Program-made: the position numbers and the translations under genes
Notes under the pieces: generated by a model
The model's database searches: none
What the model saw: only the letters and a program-made list of their open reading frames with translations
Told to the model about the DNA's origin: nothing
Part shown: piece after piece, positions 17,299-23,651 of the stretch
Position numbering within the stretch: position 1 is the first letter of the stretch
How the letters are laid out: each line of letters opens with the position of its first letter
From: an uncultured candidate division Zixibacteria bacterium
GTDB lineage: Bacteria > Zixibacteria > MSB-5A5 > GN15 > FEB-12
DNA: 23,786 nucleotides
Reading direction: 5' to 3'
Assembly (NCBI GenBank): GCA_913009765.1
Contig: CAJVYT010000020.1
Location: 1-23,786, forward strand

Positions 17299-17396
17299 AA
17301 AGCGAAGTCCTATCGCTTCAAGAGTTTTTTCTAAAATGGTTTAGAATGTTACGAATTTATCCGCAGACATTTTATACCACTAAGGAGAATTAAGTT

Positions 17397-17723
17397 ATGC
17401 ACACTCATTTGATGTCTCTGTATAAAAAGATAACCGCCGTTATTATCCTCATTCTATTTAGTTTTGTTCTCCTCACTCCAACCGTCAACGCCCTCAATTA
17501 TGACCCCAAATTACGCAAAACAATTATTAAACCTAATGGGGATGGAGATCCTTGGGAAGTAGAAAGAATAAATGATCCACCTACTTATTTCTATAGTTCT
17601 ATTATTTATTATTTTAATCTATTTATAATTAAAACATTAGAAAAACCACATATTATTAATATTGAAAAAGAGCAGTACAGTGGGCGGCAGACGCCCTCGT
17701 CTGCCCCTATTGGGAGCAAATAA
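17397..17723 (+). CDS. small exported protein, paralogue A
   Basis: A 108-residue protein with an N-terminal signal (hydrophobic about 13-30, ending TVNA). The mature start is LNYDPKLRKTIIKPNGDGDP. Codons for this stretch and the end of the signal (17456-17543) are identical at 83 of 88 bases to 17868-17955 in the next gene, while the rest differs. AGGAGA precedes the ATG. The last 14 or so codons (SGRQTPSSAPIGSK) are encoded by a dispersed palindromic repeat, so the original C-terminus was probably replaced. I do not recognise the family. It lies at the head of the peptide-cassette region and may be cargo of an earlier cassette. Confidence 0.65.
   Translation: MHTHLMSLYKKITAVIILILFSFVLLTPTVNALNYDPKLRKTIIKPNGDGDPWEVERINDPPTYFYSSIIYYFNLFIIKTLEKPHIINIEKEQYSGRQTPSSAPIGSK
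17680..17708 (+). repeat. palindromic repeat of the GGGCAGACGAGGGC family, inside an ORF end
   Basis: GGCAGACG-CCCT-CGTCTGCC forms an 8-bp hairpin between GTGGGC and CCCT. The flanks match the copy at 2678-2714. It overlaps the last codons of the small exported protein gene. Confidence 0.75.
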
Positions 17724-17733
17724 AGCAAAGTAG

Positions 17734-17756
17734 GTCGAAACCCCTGCGGTTTCGAC
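17734..17756. repeat. perfect 9-bp hairpin between the two paralogues
   Basis: GTCGAAACC (17734-17742) and GGTTTCGAC (17748-17756) around CCTGC. There is no U-run, so it is more likely a REP-like repeat or RNA processing stem than a terminator. Confidence 0.55.
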
Positions 17757-17808
17757 ATTGAAAATATATATGGATGAGTAATAAAAAATTTAAACGAGTG
17801 ATACTACT

Positions 17809-18183
17809 ATGAATAAAAAAATATCAGAGTTCCTAAAAAAATTAACTATCAGTATCTTACTGCTGATATTTAGTTTTGTTCTCCTCACTCCGACTGCCAA
17901 CGCCCTCAATTATGACCCCAAATTACGCAAATCAGTTATTAAACCTAATGGGGATACCAACCCTTGGGAAGAACAAGATGTTATTGAACCTCCCCCCGGT
18001 GATAATACTGAATACGAATTGTTTACTTATAAAGAAGATGTTAACATTTTTATAATTACTCTCAACAGTTTTTTTAGATGGAATTTCAACTTTTTTTATA
18101 CTGATATTAGTAAAGAGAAAGTAACAAGCAGAAAAAGTGATATTGACAACAGAACAACTACAGACCGCCAATACATACGTTAG
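17809..18183 (+). CDS. small exported protein, paralogue B
   Basis: A 124-residue protein with a signal peptide (hydrophobic about 12-30, ending TANA). The mature start LNYDPKLRKSVIKPNGD is the same as in the preceding gene, followed by a divergent acidic/Pro stretch (EEQDVIEPPPGDN) and an aromatic C-terminus. The last 47 bp overlap the start of the sigma-54 activator gene, suggesting coupled expression. The ribosome binding site is weak. Function is unknown; the constant leader with variable tail resembles families of secreted peptides, but that is analogy. Confidence 0.65.
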   Translation: MNKKISEFLKKLTISILLLIFSFVLLTPTANALNYDPKLRKSVIKPNGDTNPWEEQDVIEPPPGDNTEYELFTYKEDVNIFIITLNSFFRWNFNFFYTDISKEKVTSRKSDIDNRTTTDRQYIR

Positions 18184-20290
18184 TAACAAGGATTTCAGTA
18201 AAGCACTAGAAATTCTTTGTCTAATAGATATTGATACATCGTCTGATTTAATGGGTGATTACTACCTGCTTTTATCAGAAGCATCTCTGTCTTTGGGTGA
18301 GCTTGAGCAAGATTTTGCAGAACAAGCTGTACTCTTCTTTCTCAAAACTTCAGAACATAAAAAATATGCCCTTGCCAAATACTTATTTGGATGGCAAATA
18401 CAATTATTGGGCAACTATGCTAATGCCAAAGAACCATTAAACGAAGCTTATAGTGCCTCTCTCCGATGCGATGATCAATTCTTATCCGCTCGTATTCTAA
18501 ATAGATTATCTTATGTTTTATTTAGATCAGGAGATATTGAACAAACTATCAAAGTTCTTAATAAAACTAAAGATATTTACAATTCTCTTAATTTACCTCA
18601 AAATATTTTAAAGGCAGATTTAAATATCGCTCAGATATACTTTTCATGTGGAGATATTAGGAATTCGTTAAAAACTTATAAACTCCTATTGCTATCTCCT
18701 TCATACAACCCGAAGACAAACACATCCGCAATATTAGTTATGTCCTTATTGTATGCTTTACAAGGAAAAACCCATAAAGCGTTAGAATTGATTGCAATTA
18801 AAAACGATGATTTCTCGGAATCACAGCATCAACAATTTATCTACCATGAATATTATGGGCAAATTCTGATGCTTAACGGTCAGCTTAAGGAATCATTATC
18901 TCAACTCAATAATGGTTTAAAAATTGCCCTCAAGACTGCTCCTGAATCCGATATGATTTCACAAATAGAAAGATTACTCGGTGATGCCTATCTTTTATTA
19001 GGAGACTATAAAAAATCTGAATCACATACTACCAAAGCATTACAGGTTGCCGAAAGAATAAACGAACGAATCGAAATCGCCGCATGTTACCGTATTTTCG
19101 CACAACTTGAACATCAAAAAGACAACACCGACAAAGCAAAAGAATGGTTCAATAAATCTATAGACCTGTTCAACTCAATAAGTTCGTATTATGAACTGGC
19201 TGTTACACAATTCATGACAGCAAAATCATATCTATTCTCTGACTATGACACCTTGGAAATGCTTTATGAGGCACGCAAATATTTTAAATCTGAAAATATC
19301 AATCATTATTTAACCAAAGTTGATAGTGAAATTTCAAAGTTAAAAAATATATCCGTAGAAACATCAAGAAAAACAGCCTCTGATAAAAATGCATGTCCTG
19401 CTATTATCACAGCAGACAAAACAATGAGAAATTTGTTATCTCTGACAAAAGATATTTCAGTCGCTCATGACACTGTTCTTATTACCGGCGACACCGGTAC
19501 CGGCAAAGAACTTTTGGCACATTATATACATTATCATTCAGGACATACCGGAAAATTTATAACAGTCAATTCAGCAACTATACCGGAATCGATCTTTGAA
19601 TCAGAACTATTCGGTTATGATAAAGGAGCTTTTACAGGAGCGAATAAAACAAAAAAAGGAAAGTTTGAGCTGGCAGAGAACGGAACTTTGTTTTTGGATG
19701 AAATCGGAGAGATTCCATTATTACTGCAGGCAAAACTTCTCAGGGTTCTTGAGGAGAATAAAGTTGAACGTCTTGGCTCAGTAGAAAAACTTCCTCTTAA
19801 TGTACGAGTAATCGCTGCTACAAATAAAGATTTACAAGAATTAGTAGATGACAACAAATTCCGTTCGGATTTATATTATCGTTTGAAAGTATTAACGCTT
19901 CAACTCCCCCCATTGCGTGAACGCATGAGTGACATCCCGGCATTGGTTGAATATTTTCTGTGTAATTTTGGTCATAAAATCAACGGCGATGCTAAACTTA
20001 TTGAACAATTGTCATCTATTTTATCAGAGCGACAATGGGATGGTAATATTCGTGAACTAAGAAACGAACTAAAACGACTATATCTTTTTGCTGATAAATC
20101 TATTGAGAAAATGATTGAGTTGACAGCAACACATCGACCTCAATCTGATAGTGACCGACTTTTGAGCTTGCTTGAAACGACTAATTGGAATCAAAGCGAA
20201 ACTGCTCGTGTCCTAAATGTAAGCGAAACGACTATTCGTAGAAGAATCAAGAAATATAATATCCTTCAGAACAAATCAAGTCTCTATTAA
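18137..20290 (+). CDS. TPR-containing sigma-54-dependent activator (bEBP)
   Basis: A 717-residue enhancer-binding protein. Residues 1-400 are tetratricopeptide-like helical repeats (for example 280-345, LLGDAYLLLGDYKKSESHTT) in place of a receiver, GAF or PAS domain. The AAA+ domain has Walker A GDTGTGKE (451-458), the sigma-54 contact loop GAFTGA (497-502), Walker B LFLDE (518-522), sensor I ATN (561-563), the arginine-finger region FRSDLYYRL (575-583) and sensor II GNIREL (636-641). The C-terminus is a Fis-type helix-turn-helix (about 674-710). All catalytic parts are intact. The GTG start at 18137 lies inside the end of the preceding gene. Downstream are operator repeats, an IHF-like site and a sigma-54 promoter, the likely target. 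The TPR region may bind a peptide or a protein, by analogy with RRNPP regulators (inference). Confidence 0.93.
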   Translation: MILTTEQLQTANTYVSNKDFSKALEILCLIDIDTSSDLMGDYYLLLSEASLSLGELEQDFAEQAVLFFLKTSEHKKYALAKYLFGWQIQLLGNYANAKEPLNEAYSASLRCDDQFLSARILNRLSYVLFRSGDIEQTIKVLNKTKDIYNSLNLPQNILKADLNIAQIYFSCGDIRNSLKTYKLLLLSPSYNPKTNTSAILVMSLLYALQGKTHKALELIAIKNDDFSESQHQQFIYHEYYGQILMLNGQLKESLSQLNNGLKIALKTAPESDMISQIERLLGDAYLLLGDYKKSESHTTKALQVAERINERIEIAACYRIFAQLEHQKDNTDKAKEWFNKSIDLFNSISSYYELAVTQFMTAKSYLFSDYDTLEMLYEARKYFKSENINHYLTKVDSEISKLKNISVETSRKTASDKNACPAIITADKTMRNLLSLTKDISVAHDTVLITGDTGTGKELLAHYIHYHSGHTGKFITVNSATIPESIFESELFGYDKGAFTGANKTKKGKFELAENGTLFLDEIGEIPLLLQAKLLRVLEENKVERLGSVEKLPLNVRVIAATNKDLQELVDDNKFRSDLYYRLKVLTLQLPPLRERMSDIPALVEYFLCNFGHKINGDAKLIEQLSSILSERQWDGNIRELRNELKRLYLFADKSIEKMIELTATHRPQSDSDRLLSLLETTNWNQSETARVLNVSETTIRRRIKKYNILQNKSSLY

Positions 20291-20360
20291 CAAGTTATTA
20301 TACCTTTCAATCTATATTGATATACCCATTCTAAATATAGTTGTATGTTTACCCTATAGT

Positions 20361-20410
20361 CATTGCGAGTCGAGTGAATCCGCAAGGATGAATAAGACGT
20401 GGCAATCTCA
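20361..20410. repeat. REP-like repeat (CATTGCGAG ... GCAATCTCA)
   Basis: CATTGCGAG at the left and GGCAATCTCA at the right frame a short variable middle, with ATTGC and GCAAT able to pair. From memory, this resembles a widespread intergenic repeat. It contains one AGTCGAG (20368-20374), so I leave that copy out of the operator array. Confidence 0.45.
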
Positions 20411-20440
20411 TCTTTTATTCTAAAATGTAGACTAAATATA

Positions 20441-20545
20441 CCTCGACTCACCTCGACTCTGCATAGTCGAGTTTTAACATCTCTATCTACATGGTCAACA
20501 ACAGGTTAGATTTCACCTCGACTGTCCTCGACTCTAAACTCGACT
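20441..20545 (+). promoter_or_regulatory. CTCGACT operator array (enhancer of cassette 1)
   Basis: CCTCGACT occurs at 20441 and 20451, and again at 20516 and 20526, each pair with a 10-bp period. ACTCGACT lies at 20538, and an inverted AGTCGAG at 20465-20471. The array is between the activator gene and the sigma-54 promoter, where bEBP enhancers normally lie. The outermost unit is 214 bp and the last unit 117 bp from the GG of the -24 box. Confidence 0.75.
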
Positions 20546-20600
20546 CTTTTCTCCAAATATCATAATATACCCTGTCTAACTATTTTTTACACTCACATCA

Positions 20601-20628
20601 CATTCTATTCGCATTCAAGCAGTTATAC
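20601..20628 (+). promoter_or_regulatory. conserved block with IHF-like site, copy 1
   Basis: This 28-bp block is identical to 23599-23626, while the sequence on both sides differs. It contains ATTCAAGCAGTTA (20613-20625), one mismatch from the IHF consensus WATCAANNNNTTR. It sits between the enhancer array and the -24/-12 promoter, the classic place for DNA bending. Confidence 0.65.
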
Positions 20629-20653
20629 TATTTATCACATAGCTGTTCAATTT

Positions 20654-20669
20654 TGGCACAACTATTGCA
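20654..20669 (+). promoter_or_regulatory. sigma-54 (-24/-12) promoter, cassette 1
   Basis: TGGCACAACTATTGCA matches the RpoN consensus at every defined position, with GG and GC 12 bp apart. Transcription is expected to start near 20680 and to run through the leader into the genes from 21088. Confidence 0.93.
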
Positions 20670-20788
20670 ATACAATTATGCCGTAGGACATTTATTTACT
20701 TAAGATATAAGATAAAGTTGTCAGGTCCCCTCCCTGACAGTACAATCGTCGGTTCGGTAAGGCGGAGACGAATCGACGATACAAAAAG
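20662..20788 (+). repeat. 127-bp exact direct repeat, copy 1
   Basis: It is identical to 23660-23786, covering the end of the sigma-54 promoter and the first two leader hairpins. The base just before differs (A here, G at 23659). Copy 2 stops only because the sequence ends. Confidence 0.97.
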
Positions 20789-21013
20789 ATATAAGACAAG
20801 TCACCTTATGTCCGCCCGGGCGGAAAAGGGGGCTTGATAGATTACCGCATCTCAGCTCCTTTCGAGAATTTTTGTTGGGTGTGCGTAGCTCTCTTTTGGT
20901 TCGGCGGGGACGGGTGGAATGTGACTCTCACCTTTCAGCCGGACCAAAGGAGGGAAAAATAGGAGGATAGAAAACAGTATGAATTGTCACGCTAATTAGG
21001 AGGTCGAGTGTTA

Positions 21014-21058
21014 ATGTTTGACTACTCGATAAACAAAAAACGAACAAAGATATTATGA
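21014..21058 (+). CDS. possible 14-codon leader ORF
   Basis: The ATG at 21014 follows AGGAGG by 10 bases and reads MFDYSINKKRTKIL before a TGA. A 6-codon frame (MNCHAN) at 20979-20999 also has an AGGAGG upstream. Both may be leader peptides, or the Shine-Dalgarno-like sequences may serve the RNA fold. There is no protein-level evidence. Confidence 0.25.
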   Translation: MFDYSINKKRTKIL

Positions 21059-21073
21059 TTGACAATCATAATA
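21051..21073. promoter_or_regulatory. perfect 11-bp inverted repeat before the cargo start
   Basis: TATTATGATTG and CAATCATAATA flank a single A, ending 3 bp before the GGAGGA ribosome binding site of the gene at 21088. The one-base centre favours a protein-binding palindrome over an RNA hairpin. Confidence 0.5.
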
Positions 21074-21087
21074 CGGAGGATTAGTTT

Positions 21088-21888
21088 ATGTTAAGATCTA
21101 AACAAACAATGTTTGTAATTTTTTTAATCGCAGTTTTATCTGTAGGGATTTATATGGTTGGATGCGACTCAACATCGGTTGATTCAAAAAAGATTGATGC
21201 TACAGCTACGGATAGTGGTTTACGTTCTCCATCTCAAGAAACCCATGGAAAATATTTGGTTGGCAATGATACCGAGCAAAAAATTATTTTGGAAGATAGC
21301 CCTGTGAAATCATCTATATTAAATTCTGTTCTTGACCAAAGTAGTTTCTCTGCATCGGTAAACAATACTGTCAGTGGAAAAGAGTGGCTTGAAACTCAAG
21401 GTTATTCATATGGAGAGAGTAATTCAGCTATAATAATAGAAAATGAATATAATTATTATTCTAATGCATATACAAAAGTTTTTATTGATAATGAAGAATT
21501 TTCAAAATTAACCCCAGATATTAAAGTGGTCAAAGATTTAATCCGAGCGGATACAATCACGTGGATGGCATTTGAAAACCCAACTCACGATTCAGCAAAT
21601 CATACAGCACTATTAACACATTGGAGAAATGGGAGTGTACAGAGTACTATACTTGTAGAACTGGATGTTTCTACTGCTCCACCAACAAGTATTAGAGAAG
21701 GAAGTTTTATTAATGGTGAATTTATACCGGAAGATATCGGGGTTGAATTTTGGTTAGAGTGTATGGCTTCAGGAGGTGCGGGCGTAGCGACAGTTTGTGC
21801 TTTTTCAAATTGTGGTTGGTTGCATTGTGCTGCAGTAGGTTCTGTAGGAGTTTTGGCAACTTGTATAGTAGGTTTATTCTTTCAATAA
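21088..21888 (+). CDS. lipoprotein with bacteriocin-like Cys/Gly-rich C-terminus
   Basis: A 266-residue protein. The N-terminal signal ends in the lipobox MVGC with C26 as the likely lipidated residue. A polar middle (about 30-215) has no recognised domain. The last 47 residues switch to a hydrophobic Gly/Ala/Val/Cys segment, from FWLECMASGGAGVATV to VGLFFQ, with cysteines at 225, 237, 242, 247 and 259. A polar, exported front with a hydrophobic multi-Cys tail is the layout of halocin-C8-like precursors, where the N-part gives immunity and the C-part is the peptide. That likeness is by eye. GGAGGA precedes the ATG. It is the first gene after the sigma-54 promoter and leader. Confidence 0.7.
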   Translation: MLRSKQTMFVIFLIAVLSVGIYMVGCDSTSVDSKKIDATATDSGLRSPSQETHGKYLVGNDTEQKIILEDSPVKSSILNSVLDQSSFSASVNNTVSGKEWLETQGYSYGESNSAIIIENEYNYYSNAYTKVFIDNEEFSKLTPDIKVVKDLIRADTITWMAFENPTHDSANHTALLTHWRNGSVQSTILVELDVSTAPPTSIREGSFINGEFIPEDIGVEFWLECMASGGAGVATVCAFSNCGWLHCAAVGSVGVLATCIVGLFFQ

Positions 21889-22057
21889 TCTTTTAGAAGA
21901 TGGTAAAACTTAAAAAATTAGTAAGACTAACTGAAAGGATATAGTTTCACAAAGATATATCAATTTACTAATTGACGTTAATAAACTAAGATATTGATAT
22001 AAGTATGGATATTATTTTATCCCTGCTTTTAATTTCAAAAGAGAAAGGATATACAAC

Positions 22058-22246
22058 ATGAAATCTGGATACTATGGAGCAATAGCGGGTTTATTTATTC
22101 CAATAATTTTAATGGCTACAGGTTACTTACCTATTCAAGATGGGAATGAACTTAGGACATTAATCGCTTCGATAGTTATAGGTTTTGCAATTGGTGTTAT
22201 TCTTAAACTTTCAGAATATCTGTATGCGAAAATAAAACAAAAATAA
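22058..22246 (+). CDS. two-helix membrane peptide
   Basis: 62 residues with two hydrophobic helices (about 5-23 and 33-52) and a basic C-terminus (YAKIKQK). AAAGGA lies 8 bp upstream of the ATG. It is second in the cassette-1 cargo operon and its size and topology would suit an immunity or accessory membrane peptide, but no family is recognised. Confidence 0.65.
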   Translation: MKSGYYGAIAGLFIPIILMATGYLPIQDGNELRTLIASIVIGFAIGVILKLSEYLYAKIKQK

Positions 22247-22260
22247 TAAAGGACATTAAA

Positions 22261-22542
22261 ATGAAAAAACTATCTATAAATTTGGCAAAGTTATTTCTAA
22301 CTTTATTACTCATTCTTAACATTGCTGTAATAGATTCACCTGTTACAAACGATGAAAACTCAATTCAAAATCAAAGTGAAATTCAAAAATCACTTTTGCT
22401 TCCAAGCTTCTATTTAAAAGAAGCACATTATGACCAAAACGGTAAATTTACAGGATGTTATGGTAATGGTAATGACTGTATAGTTATTCCTTTAGCATCT
22501 AGCACTATAACTCTATCTGCCGGTGGTATTAACACTCAATAA
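22261..22542 (+). CDS. small exported Cys-containing protein
   Basis: 93 residues with an N-terminal signal or anchor (about 5-25), then a polar region. A short C-terminal part has two cysteines seven residues apart (GCYGNGNDC), followed by IVIPLASSTITLSAGGINTQ. AAAGGA precedes the ATG, and the gene starts 14 bp after its neighbour. It may be a second secreted peptide of the operon, with a disulfide formed with help of the downstream thioredoxin-fold protein (inference). Confidence 0.6.
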   Translation: MKKLSINLAKLFLTLLLILNIAVIDSPVTNDENSIQNQSEIQKSLLLPSFYLKEAHYDQNGKFTGCYGNGNDCIVIPLASSTITLSAGGINTQ

Positions 22543-22556
22543 CAATTAAACTTTAT

Positions 22557-22582
22557 CCCGGAGATATGCATGTATCTCCGGG
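22557..22582. repeat. perfect 10-bp hairpin between cargo genes
   Basis: CCCGGAGATA and TATCTCCGGG around TGCATG. There is no U-run follow-on, and the next ribosome binding site is 10-15 bp on. It could be an mRNA-stabilising or processing stem that sets unequal expression of the operon genes, or a leaky terminator. Confidence 0.6.
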
Positions 22583-22602
22583 GGTCATAAAGAGGAACAA
22601 TT

Positions 22603-23253
22603 ATGAATAAAAAAATACTTGTCGTTATAATTGTGATTTCAGTAGTAATTAATTTATTACTGCTACAGCAAAACTTAAATTTACGTAGTGTTGAAGCTAC
22701 TAATATTATCACTCAAAATGACAATTGCCTATTCCCTGACTCATCTTATTTAGTTGACAATATGGGGACTAAGGTCGATGTTAGAGGTCTCTATAGTTAT
22801 CCCGGATTTGGTAGATTTATCATACCACCACGGAAAGATGATTCTACAAAAGCACCATTCTCTATGGTTGTTTTCCTCGCGGCAAAAACTGTTGGCAACA
22901 AAGACAATTGCATCCCATGTTTGCAAGAATTTGATGTATACAAACGGCTTGATTCATTATTCAAAACTCGTAATCAGAACTTATTATTTGCTGCCGAACA
23001 ACCTGACTCAGTTGCTGTTGCTGATTATTTAAAAAAAGAGAACATGACCAATGAACTACTGGTCACCCCTCCTGATTCCGGTCTATCATTTTATAAGCTC
23101 GGAATTTCGTATCGTTCAATGCCTTTTAAAATTGTTTTTGATTCAAATTTCAATGCTATTTATATGAGAGGTGCCAATAGTTCTTTACCTGCTCAATTAG
23201 AATTTGAAAAAGCTGTTACCTTTCTAAGTAATATATCTATTGGAAAATATTAA
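22603..23253 (+). CDS. membrane-anchored thioredoxin-fold protein (CIPC)
   Basis: 216 residues with one N-terminal membrane helix (about 5-22) and a periplasmic domain. The active-site-like motif C103-IPC106 follows a hydrophobic strand (PFSMVVFLAA) and precedes an amphipathic helix, as in TlpA/peroxiredoxin-type thioredoxin folds. MPFKIVFDS (about 181) supplies the expected cis-Pro region. It would reduce or form disulfides outside the cytoplasm. As the last cargo gene beside two Cys-containing exported proteins, it may mature or repair their cysteines (inference). GAGGA precedes the ATG. Its stop is 2 bp before the helix-turn-helix remnant of a second activator. Confidence 0.75.
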   Translation: MNKKILVVIIVISVVINLLLLQQNLNLRSVEATNIITQNDNCLFPDSSYLVDNMGTKVDVRGLYSYPGFGRFIIPPRKDDSTKAPFSMVVFLAAKTVGNKDNCIPCLQEFDVYKRLDSLFKTRNQNLLFAAEQPDSVAVADYLKKENMTNELLVTPPDSGLSFYKLGISYRSMPFKIVFDSNFNAIYMRGANSSLPAQLEFEKAVTFLSNISIGKY

Positions 23254-23255
23254 AG

Positions 23256-23390
23256 CATGAACAACTTTTGAGCCTGCTTGAAAAGACTAATTGGAATAGA
23301 CGTGAGGCTGCTCGAAAATTAGGAGTTTCTGAAGGAACAATTCGCAAACGTATATTAAAGTACAATCTTGAAGAGCAATCCAAGCTCTAA
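23256..23390 (+). pseudogene. C-terminal HTH remnant of a second sigma-54 activator
   Basis: The frame reads HEQLLSLLEKTNWNRREAAR, then KLGVSEGTIRKRILKYNLEE, and stops at 23388. It aligns without gaps to the last 45 or so residues of the 717-residue activator, which has LLSLLETTNWNQSETARVLN there. No start codon in this frame and no AAA+ or TPR part remain. It begins immediately after the stop of the thioredoxin-fold gene, so the junction may be where cargo genes replaced the rest of an activator. A tiny HTH-only product cannot be excluded. Confidence 0.85.
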
Positions 23391-23438
23391 TTAATACAAA
23401 GTCATATTTCAAAAAAACAATTCTATCAATTTTATTAG

Positions 23439-23544
23439 TGCGTACCGTGCGTACCAAGCACTGCGTACCGGTACGCAGCTATAACTTGATGTAAGGCAAC
23501 ATAGTTTTATTATATTTTATTCATTGCGTACTTTACTGCGTACC
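23439..23544 (+). promoter_or_regulatory. TGCGTACC operator array (enhancer of cassette 2)
   Basis: TGCGTACC occurs at 23439, 23448, 23462 and 23537, with TGCGTACT at 23525. The unit at 23462 and an inverted GGTACGCA at 23470 make the perfect 18-bp palindrome CTGCGTACCGGTACGCAG (23461-23478). The first unit is 214 bp and the last 116 bp from the GG of the -24 box, nearly the same geometry as the unrelated CTCGACT array of cassette 1. Confidence 0.8.
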
Positions 23545-23598
23545 AATCCTGTAAAAATCAAATTTGTAGAAGATTTACAAACGATTCACATCCCATCG

Positions 23599-23626
23599 CA
23601 TTCTATTCGCATTCAAGCAGTTATAC
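23599..23626 (+). promoter_or_regulatory. conserved block with IHF-like site, copy 2
   Basis: Identical to 20601-20628, and at the same distance from its sigma-54 promoter. The IHF-like ATTCAAGCAGTTA is at 23611-23623. Confidence 0.65.
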
Positions 23627-23651
23627 GAAATATAGCCTTTTCTGTCTCATT

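Larger units (their letters stand above)
20680..21087 (+). ncRNA. long structured leader RNA of the cassette
   Basis: About 400 nt of non-coding transcript is predicted between the sigma-54 promoter and the first cargo gene. Stems that I can draw: TGTCAGG/CCTGACA (20719-20739); a 12-bp stem with one G-U, ATCGTCGGTTCG/CGAATCGACGAT (20745-20780); the palindrome TCCGCCCGGGCGGA (20811-20824); and a long stem at 20889-20905/20938-20954 built on TTTGGTTCGGC/GCCGGACCAAA, enclosing GGTG/CACC. The region is much richer in G+C than the rest of the neighbourhood. The first two stems fall in the repeat shared with cassette 2. I do not recognise a known riboswitch or RNA family. It could be a 5' leader, or a separate small RNA, since no U-rich terminator is seen. 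Confidence 0.65.

Noticed and set aside
20368..20374. An additional AGTCGAG as part of the CTCGACT enhancer array
   Set aside because: It falls inside a REP-like repeat and well outside the 214-bp limit shared by both arrays, so it may be coincidental.
20680..21050. Leader as a known riboswitch (c-di-GMP classes) or group II intron
   Set aside because: I could not find the conserved core sequences of these classes or a domain V-like hairpin.
22557..22582. Terminator between cargo genes
   Set aside because: Strong stem but no U-run, and the next gene follows closely with its own ribosome binding site.
23439..23544. TGCGTACC repeats as a CRISPR array
   Set aside because: Units are 8 bp with irregular 1-55 bp gaps and occur in both orientations. 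They fit operator sites, not repeat-spacer structure.
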